A stretch of DNA of 64,000 bases from Paramecium sonneborni (GCA_905182985.1 CAJJDN010000005.1:861240-925239); one strand, 5' to 3'. Positions 12,535-24,625 are shown, counted from the stretch's first letter. Made by a program: numbers and translations. The notes: generated by a model from the letters alone, not told the origin.

Positions 12535-14266
12535 TCATTTATTATTACTTGAAAGAGGGGAAAGTAAATTAATACCCTTTTAAGATACTTTTTGTGGAGT
12601 TTTACCATGTGGATTAGTTGATTGTATAAATTAATTTTATTATAAAGTTTATTATTTTTATGATTGTAATGATGATTATTATTATAATGATTATGTTTCT
12701 TATGGTTTGGAACAATAGGCAGATTCAGGTTTAGGTAATGTATTATTAAAGTTTTCTTAATTATTAAAATAAGGTTAAACAAAGTGTTAGAGAGTCTATG
12801 AAAAGTCTTATTGATTTTATTTTGAATGAATTTTATCTTAATAGAATGCTTATTAATATGGAGGTAAATAGTGTGAATGTTATTAAGGATTAACGAGTTT
12901 TAAAGTTGGATGAAGATTAGAAGTCAATTAAAACGATGTTTTTCTAGATTAATTCTAAATAGGACTTCTACTAATCATTAATACATTTCTAGAATTTTCA
13001 GTAACAGTATGAATTTTTCTTCCTCTATCATTTTAATTTGGAGTATGTGTAGAAATTAAAATAGGTTATTTATTTGGTGTTTTATAAAAAGCACTTAATG
13101 CAGTTGTATTTCTACTTTGAGCAGGACTTAAATATTTACCAGATTTATCTAGAATTGGAGATACACTTCTTTATAATGGAGTGCGAAAATGAGATTAAAT
13201 AGATAAATCTCTTATCACTGGGGATTTACTACTCAATCCCATATCAGGAGGAGGAGAATTTGTTCTTTCAGGTTATCTAGGAGGAGAAGTATATCTTCTT
13301 ATTTTAGATTATGGTATAAAAGTACTACCTTATTATTATAAATTAGTATCAAACAGAATATCTGAAAGTGTTGGCCTTGATTGTTCATCAAAAGTAATTA
13401 ATCTCTATACCAAATTAATAAGTTATTAAGAATATCTCTTTCTTGCTGATGATAGCAAATCCATTATAGATTTAAAATATATTGTTTTCCTTTGATAATC
13501 TATACAATCTTCCAAAACTCATTATAACTATTATACTATACTTGATGTCATAGTCATTAATTCTAATAATGTGAGTCCTAATTAAAATGAATCTGTTTTC
13601 AAAGGATCATCTTTTGGACTCACTGATTAATTTATCAGAGCATCCAATTATTATGGTGAAATGTATACATTTTAATCTTGATATGCTAACAATTTTGCAT
13701 AAGATGTAATTATTTCTGGATATGCATTATGATACTATTTATTAATATAAATAAATACCAATATTTTTATTTATTTCTCATTATCAATAAATATTGTTTA
13801 TGGATTCAAATCTCCATGAAATAAATCTAACTTTTCCAAAAATGAACATGCAGAAATAATTTATAAAATTATCTAATTATTGCAATTAAATTACTTTCCA
13901 AATTTCAGATTCTTCCAAATAACTACAATTCTTTTTGTGAAAATTTATAAGATTATCTAAAGTATTTGGAATATATTCAAAAAAGAATTTTGTTTATTAA
14001 ATATTACCTTTGAATGTTAAATAATTTGATTAACATCCATAATATTACAATATATTTGGATGGTTTACCTTTTTTCTATCATTATGTTCATTTACATTGA
14101 TATCATGTCTTTAACCACTATGTGATAGCTTTAGAAACTAAAAATATTGATACTTTTGAGAAGATTGTTGGCTTACTCTTAGAATCTCTTCTCCATAATT
14201 ATATTTATCCTAAATATTTGTGTTACTTTGATCCAATGCATTCTAAATTATCTTCTAATTTGCCAT
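12535..14266 (-). CDS. Pseudokinase with long disordered tail, 553 aa
   Basis: Kinase fold without catalytic machinery. Recognisable parts in order: HPNILQYYG (alpha-C/beta-4), FEYIPNTLDNL hinge, HGDLNPQTIFI where HRDLKPEN is expected, no DFG, YISPQQL in place of APE, TDSFQLGLTLLEL, and LITFDEQSRPTLSDIL. The catalytic Asp survives, but Arg, Lys and Asn of the loop and the DFG are gone. A Pro/Ser/Gln/Asn-rich tail of roughly 200 residues follows, with SP and TP sites. Introns 13873-13894 (22 nt), 13735-13758 (24) and 13518-13541 (24) give 554 codons exactly. A long open frame on the opposite strand is a shadow of the Gln-rich tail. Confidence 0.75.
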
Positions 14267-14548
14267 CCATTGAAATCACTTATTCATTTACATAAGATGT
14301 TTAATTACCCATCTGTTTTAATAATAAATTTTGCTGTTATATTTAAATATTAAAAAATAAATGAAACATGACTCAATATCAATTATAACAATATATATAT
14401 TGTCCAATCTAAATCAATAAAAATGACCAATTATCGATATATTGATCATCTGATTATAGTTTATAATAAGAAAATATTTGTTTATGTTGTTTTTTTACAG
14501 AATATAAATATTATATAATTAAATATTTAATAATAAAATAATTACATT
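14267..14548. promoter_or_regulatory. Divergent intergenic region
   Basis: The 282 bp between the pseudokinase and the TAF5-like gene must hold both promoters. It is nearly pure AT with TATATATA runs. No specific site could be identified. Confidence 0.4.
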
Positions 14549-16465
14549 ATGCTTTAAATACCGAAGAAATCAATAGCTTATGAGAAGATTTTAGCAGATT
14601 TCTATTAATAATTTATATCATAGGAAATAGCTAGTTAAAGACCTTAAATTGAATTTCTTCATTTTCTTTGTAGTTCTTTCATGATGGAAAAACTTCTTAA
14701 AATTTAGGAGGAAAGTATTAAAAATAAAGAGGAAGAATTTGGTGCTAGGATGGAATTAAATAAATTTATTTAATACATGGTAAATTAGAATGCAGCATAT
14801 TTAAATGATAGTATTCGTGATGAATTATTAACATTATCTAAGAATCGATATGATGAATAATATTTAATAGGATATAGTCAATATTACAAATATTGTTCAA
14901 TGATTACTACATCAATTACATTTGAGAAAATAAATTACATTTAGGAATATTTAATTCATTAAAATCAGATGTTTTAAGAATTCAAACATAAACTTAAGTT
15001 TAATTAATATTCAAATAGTGATACATTTAGTACTTCAAGATATCTAACATTAAGTGGTTTGAGTTAATTTAATAAAGGTGCAGATGGTAAATTAATTAGT
15101 TAGAAAGATGATAAACATAGAGATTTGAAATTGATAGAAGATTATATGTAAACAAAGGAAAAGTATTTTAATACTTTTATTGAAGATGATTGGTTAAGAA
15201 TAATTGTTTAAATAGAGAAATGTTAAAAATGTCATTTAGATCCTTTGAGTCAATAAGATTTCACTAAAATATAGTAATTAATTGAATAAAAATAATTACC
15301 ATATTAAATAGCGAATTAAATGAAATAAGAAATGATGAAAAAATTACAATAGAGGAGATAATAATAATAATAATAGTAAGAAAATGATGAGAAGTCTTTT
15401 AAATATTCTCAATTAATTTAATATAAGTTATCACATGATACAAAATTAATAGAATGTTTATTAAATCAACAAAAGAATTTGCTTGGACTAAAGTTATAAG
15501 ATCTTCCAAATGTGATATCATATATTTAAATAAGTAAATTTTGTAATATAGTATGTTGTGGATGTTATGATGGTAATATATTAATATATGATATGAATGA
15601 ATTGAAATAAAATAGATAAAATAGATTACTTTGTAATCCAAGTTTTGAAATGCATATTCATGAAGGTCCAGTAACAGCAATAAGTATTCTTTATGATGAA
15701 AGTTATATCTTATCAGTTTCAGTAGATTTAACTATAAAATTTTCATGCTTAAAATCTAGATAACCTTTAGTTGTATATAAAGGTCATTTATAAACAATTT
15801 GGCATTTAGCATTTGCTCCGATGGGTTATTGGTTCGCAAGTGCTTCATCAGATGGAACTGCTTTATTATGGGCTACTGATTAAAATTAATGTATTAGAAT
15901 ATTTGGACCTGTAATGAACTAAGTGAAATTAGTAGAATTTGTTCCTTCAGTTGAATATGTCGTAACTGCAGAAGAAAACAGAATATTAAGAATTTGGTCT
16001 ATTGATAAAGCTGAATGTATGTATTTATAGATTATGGATGGGAATATTACTTGTATGAATATTTCATTTACTGGATAATTCTTAACCATTGGATGTGATT
16101 CTGGATCAGTTGTATTATTCTATTTACCAATCATTAAACTATTAAAAGATAAAATATATTTATAAAGAAGTGATTTTCATAGTCCTAATGGTAGAGATTA
16201 TATCAGATCAGTTTCTATTAGTCTTGATGAAACTACATTAATGTGTTGTAATTCAAATAGAATTGGATTCTTCAATATATCTGATCTTATGAAGAAAACT
16301 AGTGAAGATGTATTTAAAGGTTTAGAATAAAGTATTAAATCTATTGAATATGAGAAAAATAATTGGAGCAGAAATGCTGTCCCTATTGAATTATTGGAAT
16401 TACCGGATTACATTCATTTAGCATAATATGTTTGCAATGGTTTTGCTTTATACATCTGTAAATGA
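14549..16465 (+). CDS. TAF5-like WD40 protein, 638 aa
   Basis: Probable TFIID subunit scaffolding the TATA-binding complex. The N-terminal half is helical. A glutamine run near residues 265-280 is encoded mainly by TAA/TAG. The C-terminal half holds WD40 repeats: HEGPVTAISIL, VYKGHLQTIWHLAFAP with GYWFASASSDGTALLW, then IRIFGPVMNQVKLVEFVP and EYVVTAEENRILRIW. The VYKGH...WHLAF...GYWFAS...RIF sequence is the TAF5 hallmark. No intron is required across 639 codons, unusual for this window. A TAF5 paralogue or other WD40 protein is the alternative. Confidence 0.72.
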
Positions 16466-16670
16466 TTATGATTCTTAAGATATAATATATTCAATATATA
16501 TATATATTTAATTATTATTCAATAATTGTCTTTCTTACAATTCCTTAATTATGAGTTTGGTCAGAACATCAATATTTTATTACTTCATTAAATTAGAGTT
16601 ATAGCAAAATTATTAATCATGACTTAAACAATTATTTTTAAATTATATTCAAAAGCTTTTACAGATTAGA

Positions 16671-16931
16671 ATGCAAAAACTAAATTAAACACCACTTAAT
16701 TACTTACAAAGTGACGGAGATATATATCCAGTTCCAGAAACTTTAGAAGCAGATATCGGTAGCTATATATTATCTCCCTAAACAACTATTCCATCACTAA
16801 GAAAGGCATCTTTTCAAAGTCCTTATAAATAAAGAAAATCTCAATAAATATTAGAATTTACAGACTAACTCTATATTTGGAATAAGTATCTTACCAGAAA
16901 ATACTCCAAATCATCCTATAAACTTGATTGA
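16671..16931 (+). CDS. Small unidentified protein, 86 aa
   Basis: Single-exon frame of 87 codons. It has acidic and Pro-containing segments (YPVPETLEADIGSYILSP) and a basic, Ser/Tyr-rich C-terminus. No family recognised. Amino-acid use looks selected, but upstream ATGs in other frames make the start uncertain. Confidence 0.4.
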
Positions 16932-17661
16932 ATATATGTTCTATATTACTTTTTAAGTGTGACTTTTATTCTATCCAAATTCAATATTATATACCAAAAC
17001 ATCTTAATATTACTCATGTTTCATTACAATAAATTATATTTTACAAGAACATTCTATTTATCAAAACAACAATCTATTTTTGTCAAGTTAATTATCCTCC
17101 TTTTTTATATCGAACTCTTATATATATGATACAATTCAATAAATTACTTATATAAATAACATCTTTAGAAAATTATACAAATGAATCAATTTCACACAAA
17201 ATCATAAATTATTAATATTAGAAATGTTACCAATTATTTTTTTTAACAATATATTAGTATATTATTAATATATCAAATAAGAATTCCTAATAAGGGATGT
17301 TATTAGTCTATTCACAATTTTAAAGAATTTATCTAGTTGAATTCAATTCTCTAATTATATTTAATTAATATAAATCATCCCTTTTAATATTTGTTTATAC
17401 TGACGAAAATCGACTTTGCAAAAAATTAAAAACGTTAAATCAATAAAAATATTCATAATCATCTAGATAATTACTCAATTTATAAATATCTATTATATAA
17501 AAATCATAATGTGAATAAAAATAAAAAACATTATATAGAGCAAAATACTTATCTATTAAGTTTATTTAAAGCTTTTTTGAATAATCCATTTATTTGATTG
17601 ATTTCTTTTTATATAAAAATTTATTTTTTGAATCATAAAATTAATATGAAAATATAATATA
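16932..17661. other. Gene-free AT-rich stretch
   Basis: I see no supported gene in these 730 bp. Frames are broken by TGA or have the Ile/Asn/Tyr/Lys monotony of AT-rich noncoding DNA. Confidence 0.55.
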
Positions 17662-18252
17662 TCAAGATTAGTAATAATATATAGGCTATATTTTAATTGT
17701 TTTAACATCTAATTTTAATGGTTAAGTATTTTTTTTTGCTTCTTTAGATGTATCATTCATAATAATATCAGTCTAAATCTGCTTATTTTAAACTGCAATT
17801 TCAATTTATTGTGATTTATCTAAAAAGATTGTTTCATTTTTTTCTTCCGTCTAAACAATTACTTCTTGATATTCAAGGAAGTTAATATTTTAAGAATGAA
17901 TTTAGTTTTCTTTTATAATAATCTTTAATTTTTAATTTTCATCAATCAACTCTTTAAGTTAAGTTTCTTAATAATTTTCTTATTATTTCAATTAATTTAA
18001 AAGCTATTAAATCTATTGTTCCTATTTAATAATAATTTAATTGTAATTTGAATTTTATGATTCTAATTGATTAATCATTTATTATTATTTTTGTATATTG
18101 TGATGTAATTTATCGATCTGAGTATTTTCATCTTAATTTTTCTGATTTAACTTTGATTGTTCTTACTTGTTTTAACCTTCATGATAGAAATAATTATGAT
18201 CTCCTATACATTCATTCTTACTAATAAATGCTTTGTGAATATAAACAGACAT
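17662..18252 (-). CDS. Coiled-coil protein, 196 aa
   Basis: One uninterrupted frame of 197 codons. After an N-terminal segment with two Cys, residues from about 45 to 130 are Gln/Glu/Lys/Leu-rich with heptad-like spacing (IQKQQQMINQLESQ, QLKELIDENQKLKI), typical of a coiled coil. No named family. Its ATG lies 8 bp from the ATG of the divergent Cys-rich gene. Confidence 0.6.
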
Positions 18253-18260
18253 TTTAATTA

Positions 18261-19013
18261 ATGTTTTATTTATTTATTTTACCCATATTTGCAATCGATG
18301 ATATTTAAATGAGAAGAAGTGTAATCTGTGGATGTAAACATTTAAATCCATCAGATTGTGTTGAAGTAAAATGGTGTGAATTGGCTGTATAATTTGACAA
18401 ATGTCCCATCAATGCAGATTGTATAACTTACTAAAATTAATTGGAATGTGAACAAGCTGATAAAGACTTATGTGCTTGGATAGATAATTATTGTTTAAAT
18501 AAATGTGAATTACTAGAATACAATACTTGTTAAAGCAAAGAAATTGATACTAATTGCACATAATTTAACACAAGCACTACCTGTGAAACATATTCATGGT
18601 GTGAGTTTAATACTACAACATCATAATGTCAACAAATTTTGTAAGTTTCTTGTAATGATATTTTAAATTCAATTGAATGTGAAGATTATGGTTGTGTTTG
18701 GGATGACGTTTCATTTTGTTAAAATAAAAATGCTGATTGCAGTCAATTTGAAAATGAAAAAGAATGCTCTCTATACTTTTAAGATAATAGATAATGCATT
18801 TGGATAGAAGGTGTTTAATAAGAAAATAATATTAAATCATCATGTTTTTAATCAAAAGAATGTGAGAAATACACTTATGATAATGATGAACTTGGAATTT
18901 GTGAATCTATAGCCAATTGTAATGTAGAAGAAAATTAATGTAAAAGTTGCGTTTTAGACATGTTTACTTTTGAATCAATTTTAAAATTTATAAGTATAAT
19001 TTATTTGTTTTGA
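18261..19013 (+). CDS. Secreted or surface Cys-rich protein, 250 aa
   Basis: Signal peptide MFYLFILPIFAIDDIQ followed by an ectodomain with well over twenty Cys in irregular C-x(3-12)-C spacing, and acidic Asx/Glu-rich loops. The last residues (ESILKFISIIYLF) are hydrophobic and could signal a GPI anchor. Single exon. The pattern recalls ciliate Cys-rich surface or secreted proteins, but it has no clear immobilization-antigen periodicity that I can verify. It ends 3 bp before the stop of the convergent coiled-coil gene. Confidence 0.65.
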
Positions 19014-19016
19014 TTT

Positions 19017-20494
19017 TCAATGTTATTCCTCACCATCAAAATTTTGATCAAATGAGATTATACTATTTCTATGCAAATTATTAGTATTTTTGTCCAAATA
19101 ATCTGATTATTCAGTTACAAGTATCTAAATTCCCTCATATTCTTTTTATAATCTATCAATTTCTTCTTTGAGAATATTCTTTTTCTAATCACCTTCCTGT
19201 AATTATAATTAATTAATTAATACTTTTAATGATGCCATTTCTTCCATCTTTCCTTTAATTTCCCTAATAAGATGATCAGCTTTTTTATGTAATTCTGGAA
19301 CTGAAATGATATCTTCGCTTTATTTTTTAATTTTCATAAAATCAGTTTCTTTGAGCATTTAAAAATCGAGTTTCTAATGTTGATTGTATTACAATGAATT
19401 AATTATATCTCTAAAATAAATAAAGGCATTTTAAATTAAAGTATCCTATGTTAAAGATAACAATTATTCAGATGTTCCTTATAGAAATTGATCTATTAAT
19501 TCTTTGATATTATCTTGCTGACTGATAAGTTAAAATTCTTATTCTGAATTCTTTTTACTAATAATTGATCTAGATACTGAGGAATAATTGTCAACTCTAA
19601 TTTATTTAATAATTTAATACTATAACATAAGTAATTTCAATTGATTATTTTCCTCCCTTAAATCATCGTTTTATTAAGTTAATTGCTCATATATCTTTTA
19701 AAACTTTCTCATTTGTTAATCTTGAATCTCTTATAATTTTTATTAAGAGATATGAGATTATTAAATGGTTTTGACCTCTAAGTTTTTTTCATTTATTTAT
19801 GTTTTTAATACTTTATTTTATTTTTCAAGTTCCATTATTCTAGTTTCTTGCTTTTATAGTTTTACTTTATAATCATCTAATTATAGATTTAGCTTTAATT
19901 GTTGATCAACTAAAATTTACTTTATTTTTTCAATATCCCTTTTTTCACTTGGAATCTTTTCTTCGAACTTAATAAAAATAAATAAAAACTTTAATTGGTC
20001 TTAAATTTCTATCAGTAACCTAATGGTTATTATCATAAAATGGTTATGAAGAATCTCTTTTATTTTTTTCTAATTCTATTCTATGTTATTAAATATTTGG
20101 ACTAATATTACTCGTTTTCTATTAAAACCAACTAGATTCCTGAGTAATAGAATTATCTGATCGTTTAATGAATTAATCCATATATTTACTCGTGTTCGTA
20201 TTATTCAATTCTTATTGAATTGAAATTTAACTAGATTGATATGTGGGGGGATAATGAGACAATTATTATCTGTTCATAACCTCAGACATGTCATTGTACT
20301 AAATTTAGAGAATTAAATATTACACTTTAATTTTAAATTCGAAAAGGCTACTTCATAGCTCTATCTGGAGTGTGATAATTTGGACTTTTATTTAAATATG
20401 GTTAAGTAAATGATTGATTTTGATTAGCAAACATTTTTTTGGGTGTAGTTTCTTGATAATTGATTAATCTGGGTCTATAATAAGGATCTGTCAT
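19017..20494 (-). CDS. Coiled-coil protein, 476 aa
   Basis: The N-terminal quarter is polar and disordered (Pro/Asn/Ser/Tyr-rich, DPYYRPRLINYQ near the start). From about residue 165 to the C-terminus it is almost continuous coiled coil. Introns 20299-20323 (25 nt) and 19968-19989 (22 nt, GTT...AAG) give 477 codons exactly. Such proteins are common in ciliate basal bodies and cortex, but that role is only a guess here. Confidence 0.68.
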
Positions 20495-20538
20495 TGAGTA
20501 GATATAAATATATTGTCAGTTAATAATTAATATAAATA

Positions 20539-21353
20539 ATGGAAACAGGTTAATATAATGATTTAATGCAATATGTCTATCAATTGGGTGATTTGGCTTT
20601 GAATGTTGGTAATTGCTCTATATTTGATAATTTTATAGGTTTTGTATTAGGGCCATTAATTGGATACGTGGCTTAGTATTAATTAATCAAACAACAAAAG
20701 AGTGTAGGTTCATTTTCAACAGATGTTTGTGCAATATTATTGTTTGCTAATTTGTTAAGAATAGTATTTTGGTACGAGAAACGTTTTGAAAATGCATTAT
20801 TGTATCAATCAGTTCTGATGATAATGATGTAAGTAATGATATATAGAATAATTTTGAGGTGGAATTGTTAAGATTGTGTTTGACTTTGAAAAACAAATCA
20901 GTTTATAAGACAAAATATATTTCATTTTTCGATAGTCCATTGGGTAAGTTTTGGAGATGGAATTAATTAAATTCTTATATAGCATGTTTGATTACGTTTT
21001 TGACAATAGTATTGATAAGTAGTTATTTGAATCTTGATAATCCTTAGTATTGGGAAATAATAGGATTTTTAAGTTGTGCAATAGAGGTATAATATAAAGA
21101 ATGAATAAAAAAGGCTACTTTGGGATTGCCTTAAGCAATAAAGAATCATACATCAAAAAGTGTGAAAGGATTATCATACACAATGATAGGATCATGGTTT
21201 TTAGGTGATGGTTTTAAAACTTTTTATTTTATTGTAAAGAATTAGCCAGCTTAATTTGTAATGTGTGGAGTAATATAATTGAGTGTTGACATATGGATAA
21301 TGTTATAGATAGCAGTATTTAGTTCTAAGAAGGGAGATATGGCAGAATTATGA
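20539..21353 (+). CDS. PQ-loop membrane transporter, SLC66A2/PQLC1-like
   Basis: Multispan protein with two PQ-loop-type repeats. The first contains GPLIGYVAQYQLIKQQKS with FANLLRIVFWYEKRFE; the second has ATLGLPQAIKNHTSKSVKGLS. Both match the PQLC1 pattern. Hydrophobic segments fit about seven spans. Introns 20833-20858 (26 nt) and 21087-21113 (27) are required. The segment 20609-20638 (30 nt, GTA...TAG) can be spliced or read through without changing frame. Likely in endosomal or Golgi membranes; the substrate is unknown. Length is 243 aa if all three introns are removed. Confidence 0.75.
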
Positions 21354-21418
21354 GAATTAATATTATTAATAATGATATAAATGATCATTTAGAAACAACA
21401 GAGTTATCTCAGACACTG

Positions 21419-22054
21419 CAAATGTTTCTTCTACCTTAAAGATAATTTTATCCTTCAACTTCCAATTTCGTAAACCATGATTTTTTAACAATGAGAGTTT
21501 CTGAAGTGAAACCAACAGCTAAGACAGCATGATTAACTTATCCTGTACATCGCCATTTCTAATTTTATAAAATCCTTCTAATTATCCACATTATCCTTAA
21601 TCTTTGAAATAGAACCTCTACATCTCCAATCAATTGATGTAACATTAATATTTCTGATATCTACTTTTGGTATTTCTAAATCTTCTGGAATTACTCTAAG
21701 TGTTGAAATATGTAGCAGTGAATTCCTCATGTGTAAGATCTGAGAATTATGCAAATATTTATCTTCCTACTCTATCATTTATTTCAACATCATTTTATTC
21801 ATATACTAATAATTCATACTGATCCTTAGTATTATTTATATTATATCTGACTTAATAATTGAAAATTATGTTGCCAATTACATTTCAGGAACATTTTATA
21901 CATTATAAAGTATTCCTACTACAGTCTTTAATTTATTCATATTCGATGATAACATCAATAAGCCTATTTGTAAGAATTGTCTTGTCCATTTTTTAATAAT
22001 ATTTGTATCAATATTTTATAATACAAATAATGATGTCATCATTAACCAACTCAT
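21419..22054 (-). pseudogene. Decayed papain-family (C1A) cysteine protease
   Basis: Fragments of a cathepsin L-like precursor occur in order but in different frames: FSDLTHEEF of the propeptide, then INVTSIDWRCRGSISKIKD at the mature N-terminus, then LEGFYKIRNGDV, then NHAVLAVGF with the catalytic-His region and KKSWF where KNSWG is expected. The QGxCGSCWAFS block with the active-site Cys and the whole middle domain are absent. No GT...AG mini-introns join the pieces in phase. It is therefore a remnant with deletions and frameshifts, unlikely to encode an enzyme. Its apparent ATG overlaps the stop of the TspO-like gene. Confidence 0.65.
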
Positions 22055-22815
22055 TTTTATTTACTTATTGCTTTCCCAGCAATATAATTATTATATGATA
22101 CAGTCACTCCAACTATTGCCCAAGTCATACTTAACAAATAACCTCCAAAATTTACTAACATATTTTTGTTATCTAAAATTATTCTCAAATTTACATTATT
22201 TTGAATGAAAATATGCTAAACTTAAATATATTGTATGAGCTATCACTATACAAACCCAAACTAATTTTGATATCATATCTTAAGTCACTCCAAACACATG
22301 TACCATACATATACAGAAATTCAAACATTAGGCACTAGAAGTCCAACCTAATTAAAATGCTATTGCTCCTCTCATTAAATATATTGACCAATCATCATTC
22401 TCTATTACTAATGTACTCTTCCATAACATATATATATTCTTAATTATTTTCTAATTATTTATACAATTGTTAATAAAATTAGCACTACTTTACACAAAAT
22501 TATTGTTATTTTGCTAACTATTGCCCAAAGTAATATCCAAACTGAAATTGTAAAACAGTACAACCAGAAATATAAATGTGTCTCTAAACTCCAACTTACA
22601 GAATGAATACTCCATAATAATGCTACCAATGTTGTACCTATTTAAATTCATAATAAATTATTACTAAAAATCACTCCCCATATTGAAAATGCCCAAGGAG
22701 GAGGTGTCACCACTAATTTATAACTCTCACTTGTAGATCTTGCTGTCTTTACTCCTATTGTACCATTTATTAATAATGCCAATATGTATGCACAAACAGA
22801 AATGCTATGTCTCAT
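22051..22815 (-). CDS. TspO/MBR-like multispan membrane protein, 225 aa
   Basis: Hydrophobic protein with about five to six spans. VTPPPWAFSIWGVIF matches the PPxWxFxxxW signature of TspO/peripheral benzodiazepine receptor proteins, and the last span ends WAIVGVTVSYNNYIAGKA. Introns 22638-22664 (27 nt), 22451-22488 (38 nt; a 35-nt version is possible) and 22173-22194 (22) keep the frame, total 226 codons. The Met at 22815 precedes the first span; an in-frame Met at 22983 would add a less convincing extension. A TspO role in tetrapyrrole or sterol binding is family knowledge, not shown here. Confidence 0.55.
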
Positions 22816-23544
22816 CTATTTTCTTACATGCAAACAACATTGTAGTTGTTAAACTTTACTCCTTATCTAAAAGGTATTGTCTATGATTAATGTATCAAAT
22901 TTAACACAAACTCCATCTCTAAGAAAATTATTATTCTTAAATATAATAATAAGAAATTCTTTATATATTCTTGTTTAAATCATAAAATTGTTTTCCAGAA
23001 TTTATTTTCTCTCCTATTATTAAATAATCTAAAATATTCATTTTTCCATCTCATCTAATTATTATTATGGATATCTACTCTTCTAGGTATCTCTTATCAA
23101 ACTTTCTTTAATATTAATGCTTTTTTTAAATAAATTAAATGTTTATCTTAAGAGTCTCTTTTTCAAATTGTTTTTATATAAGAGATCTATCCAATTTGGA
23201 ATAACTCATTAAAAATAATACTTTAAGATCTATTAAAATGATTTAATATATTTTTACATTATGATATTTAGTAATTGAATATCTAAATGTACATACATTA
23301 TTAATATTATTAGAAAATCATTATTTTAATCATTTAGTCAGATAATATATTATAATTATCATCATTTTGTAAACTATAAGATTCTTATTATTTTTACATT
23401 TATAAAATTCTAAATAAATAGTTTAATTATTACTATCGAGAATTCATTCTGATATATTTAAGATTATGCATTAAATTCATTATTCTTATGCTAATACTCA
23501 TATATTTTATTGAAAGTTAATAAATAAATTAATTTAATATAAAA
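22816..23544. other. Intergenic, no clear gene
   Basis: Contains a possible N-terminal extension of the TspO-like gene (to 22983) and the leader of the MORN gene. From 23380 the sequence belongs to the duplicated contig overlap. Confidence 0.5.
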
Positions 23545-24306
23545 ATGGCTGATGAAAATCCAGATGACAATAATTTTGAATTCATAAAATTCCTCCCTGA
23601 AGGCGATCAAAAGACAAAGTCCTCCAGAGATTACACTGGTAAAGGATAAGCTAAATATGCCAATAATGAAATCTATGAAGGCGAATATGTTGATGGAGTA
23701 ACTGTTTCAATCTTAAAGTTAGAAAAGAAATGGAAAAGGCAAATATAATTATGCCAATGGAGATCTATACTTTGGAGATTTCATAAACAATGTTAAACAT
23801 GGAATTGGAAAATTAACATACAAAGAAAAAGGAGAATATTTCGGTTTCACTATCATTTATCATCTTAGGCTAATGGGAGAATGGCAAAAGACATGGAGAA
23901 GGCATTTTCACTTATCCTAACAAAGATTAATATAGTGGTTGGTGGGCATTTGGTAAAAAAGAAGGTAATGGAACCTATATTTATAATGATACTGGGATGA
24001 GAGTAATTTTTTTATTATCTATATTTCCCATAGTTAGTAGGTTAATGGAAAGAGAATAAATTTGTATCTGGAAAATGGGTATTACCAAATGGCACATTTT
24101 ATGATGGAGAATTTGATAACAATAAACCTAATAAAGTTGGCACCTGGTACTTCAAAAATGGTAATAAAATATAAGGAACTTATAATCAAAAAATAATTCC
24201 AAATGATGATCCTGATGATAAGAAGCTTAATATTGAAATGAAATGGGCATCTAACGGATATTTATATTAAAATGCAGACTTAATAAATGCACATGAAAAA
24301 TTCTGA
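23545..24306 (+). CDS. MORN-repeat protein, 226 aa
   Basis: Series of MORN repeats (YxGxxxxGxxxGxG type): KYANNEIYEGEYVDG, KRNGKGKYNYANGDLYFGDF, HGIGKLTYKEKGEYFG, RHGEGIFTYPNKDQYSGWW, KEGNGTYIY and others up to GTFYDGEF. The length and start (acidic leader before repeat 1) resemble RSPH1-type radial-spoke MORN proteins, which suggests an axonemal role, but other MORN families fit too. Introns 23698-23722 (25 nt), 23844-23868 (25, GTT start) and 24003-24033 (31); each restores a repeat. Coding total 227 codons. Confidence 0.83.
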
Positions 24307-24339
24307 ATCATCATTTTAATATATAAGAGATTCTTATAT

Positions 24340-24624
24340 TCATTCATTATATAATTTTAATTGTTCCTAAATTAAATAAATTAAATTACATTTTTTCTAT
24401 TAATTCTAATATTTTCAGTATCTAAAACATGTTTTTCCATATTTTCTTCTTTATCAAATCCAAAATTCAAAATAAAATTATTTGATTTAGAAGGACTCTC
24501 TCTACCTTTAAGATTAGGAGATGCTATGCTTTCAGGTATTCTTCTATCAAATAAACACAACTATAAAATTTCTAATATCATTGCAGCAAATGTTAATATT
24601 AATTCAGGAATACAAAGTGGCATT
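24340..24624 (-). pseudogene. Duplicated 3' end of the multispan membrane gene (artefact)
   Basis: Copy of the C-terminal exons of the gene at 25586-27127, cut off at the N. It is identical to the full gene and belongs to the contig overlap. Confidence 0.8.
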
Positions 24625-24625
24625 N
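24625..24625. other. Assembly gap (single N)
   Basis: Single N separating the two copies of the 1,245-bp repeat. Confidence 0.95.

Larger units (their letters stand above)
23380..24624. repeat. First copy of 1,245-bp direct repeat (contig overlap)
   Basis: Repeats at 24626-25870 at an offset of 1,246 with an N between. It spans the entire MORN gene and the 3' end of the opposite-strand membrane-protein gene. Identity extends through introns and intergenic DNA. Confidence 0.9.

Noticed and set aside
12448..12814. A plus-strand reading with a short GTT intron that gives a plausible-looking peptide
   Set aside because: It lies exactly opposite the Gln/Ser/Pro-rich tail of the pseudokinase, whose reverse frame is longer, continuous with kinase motifs and has exact exon sums.
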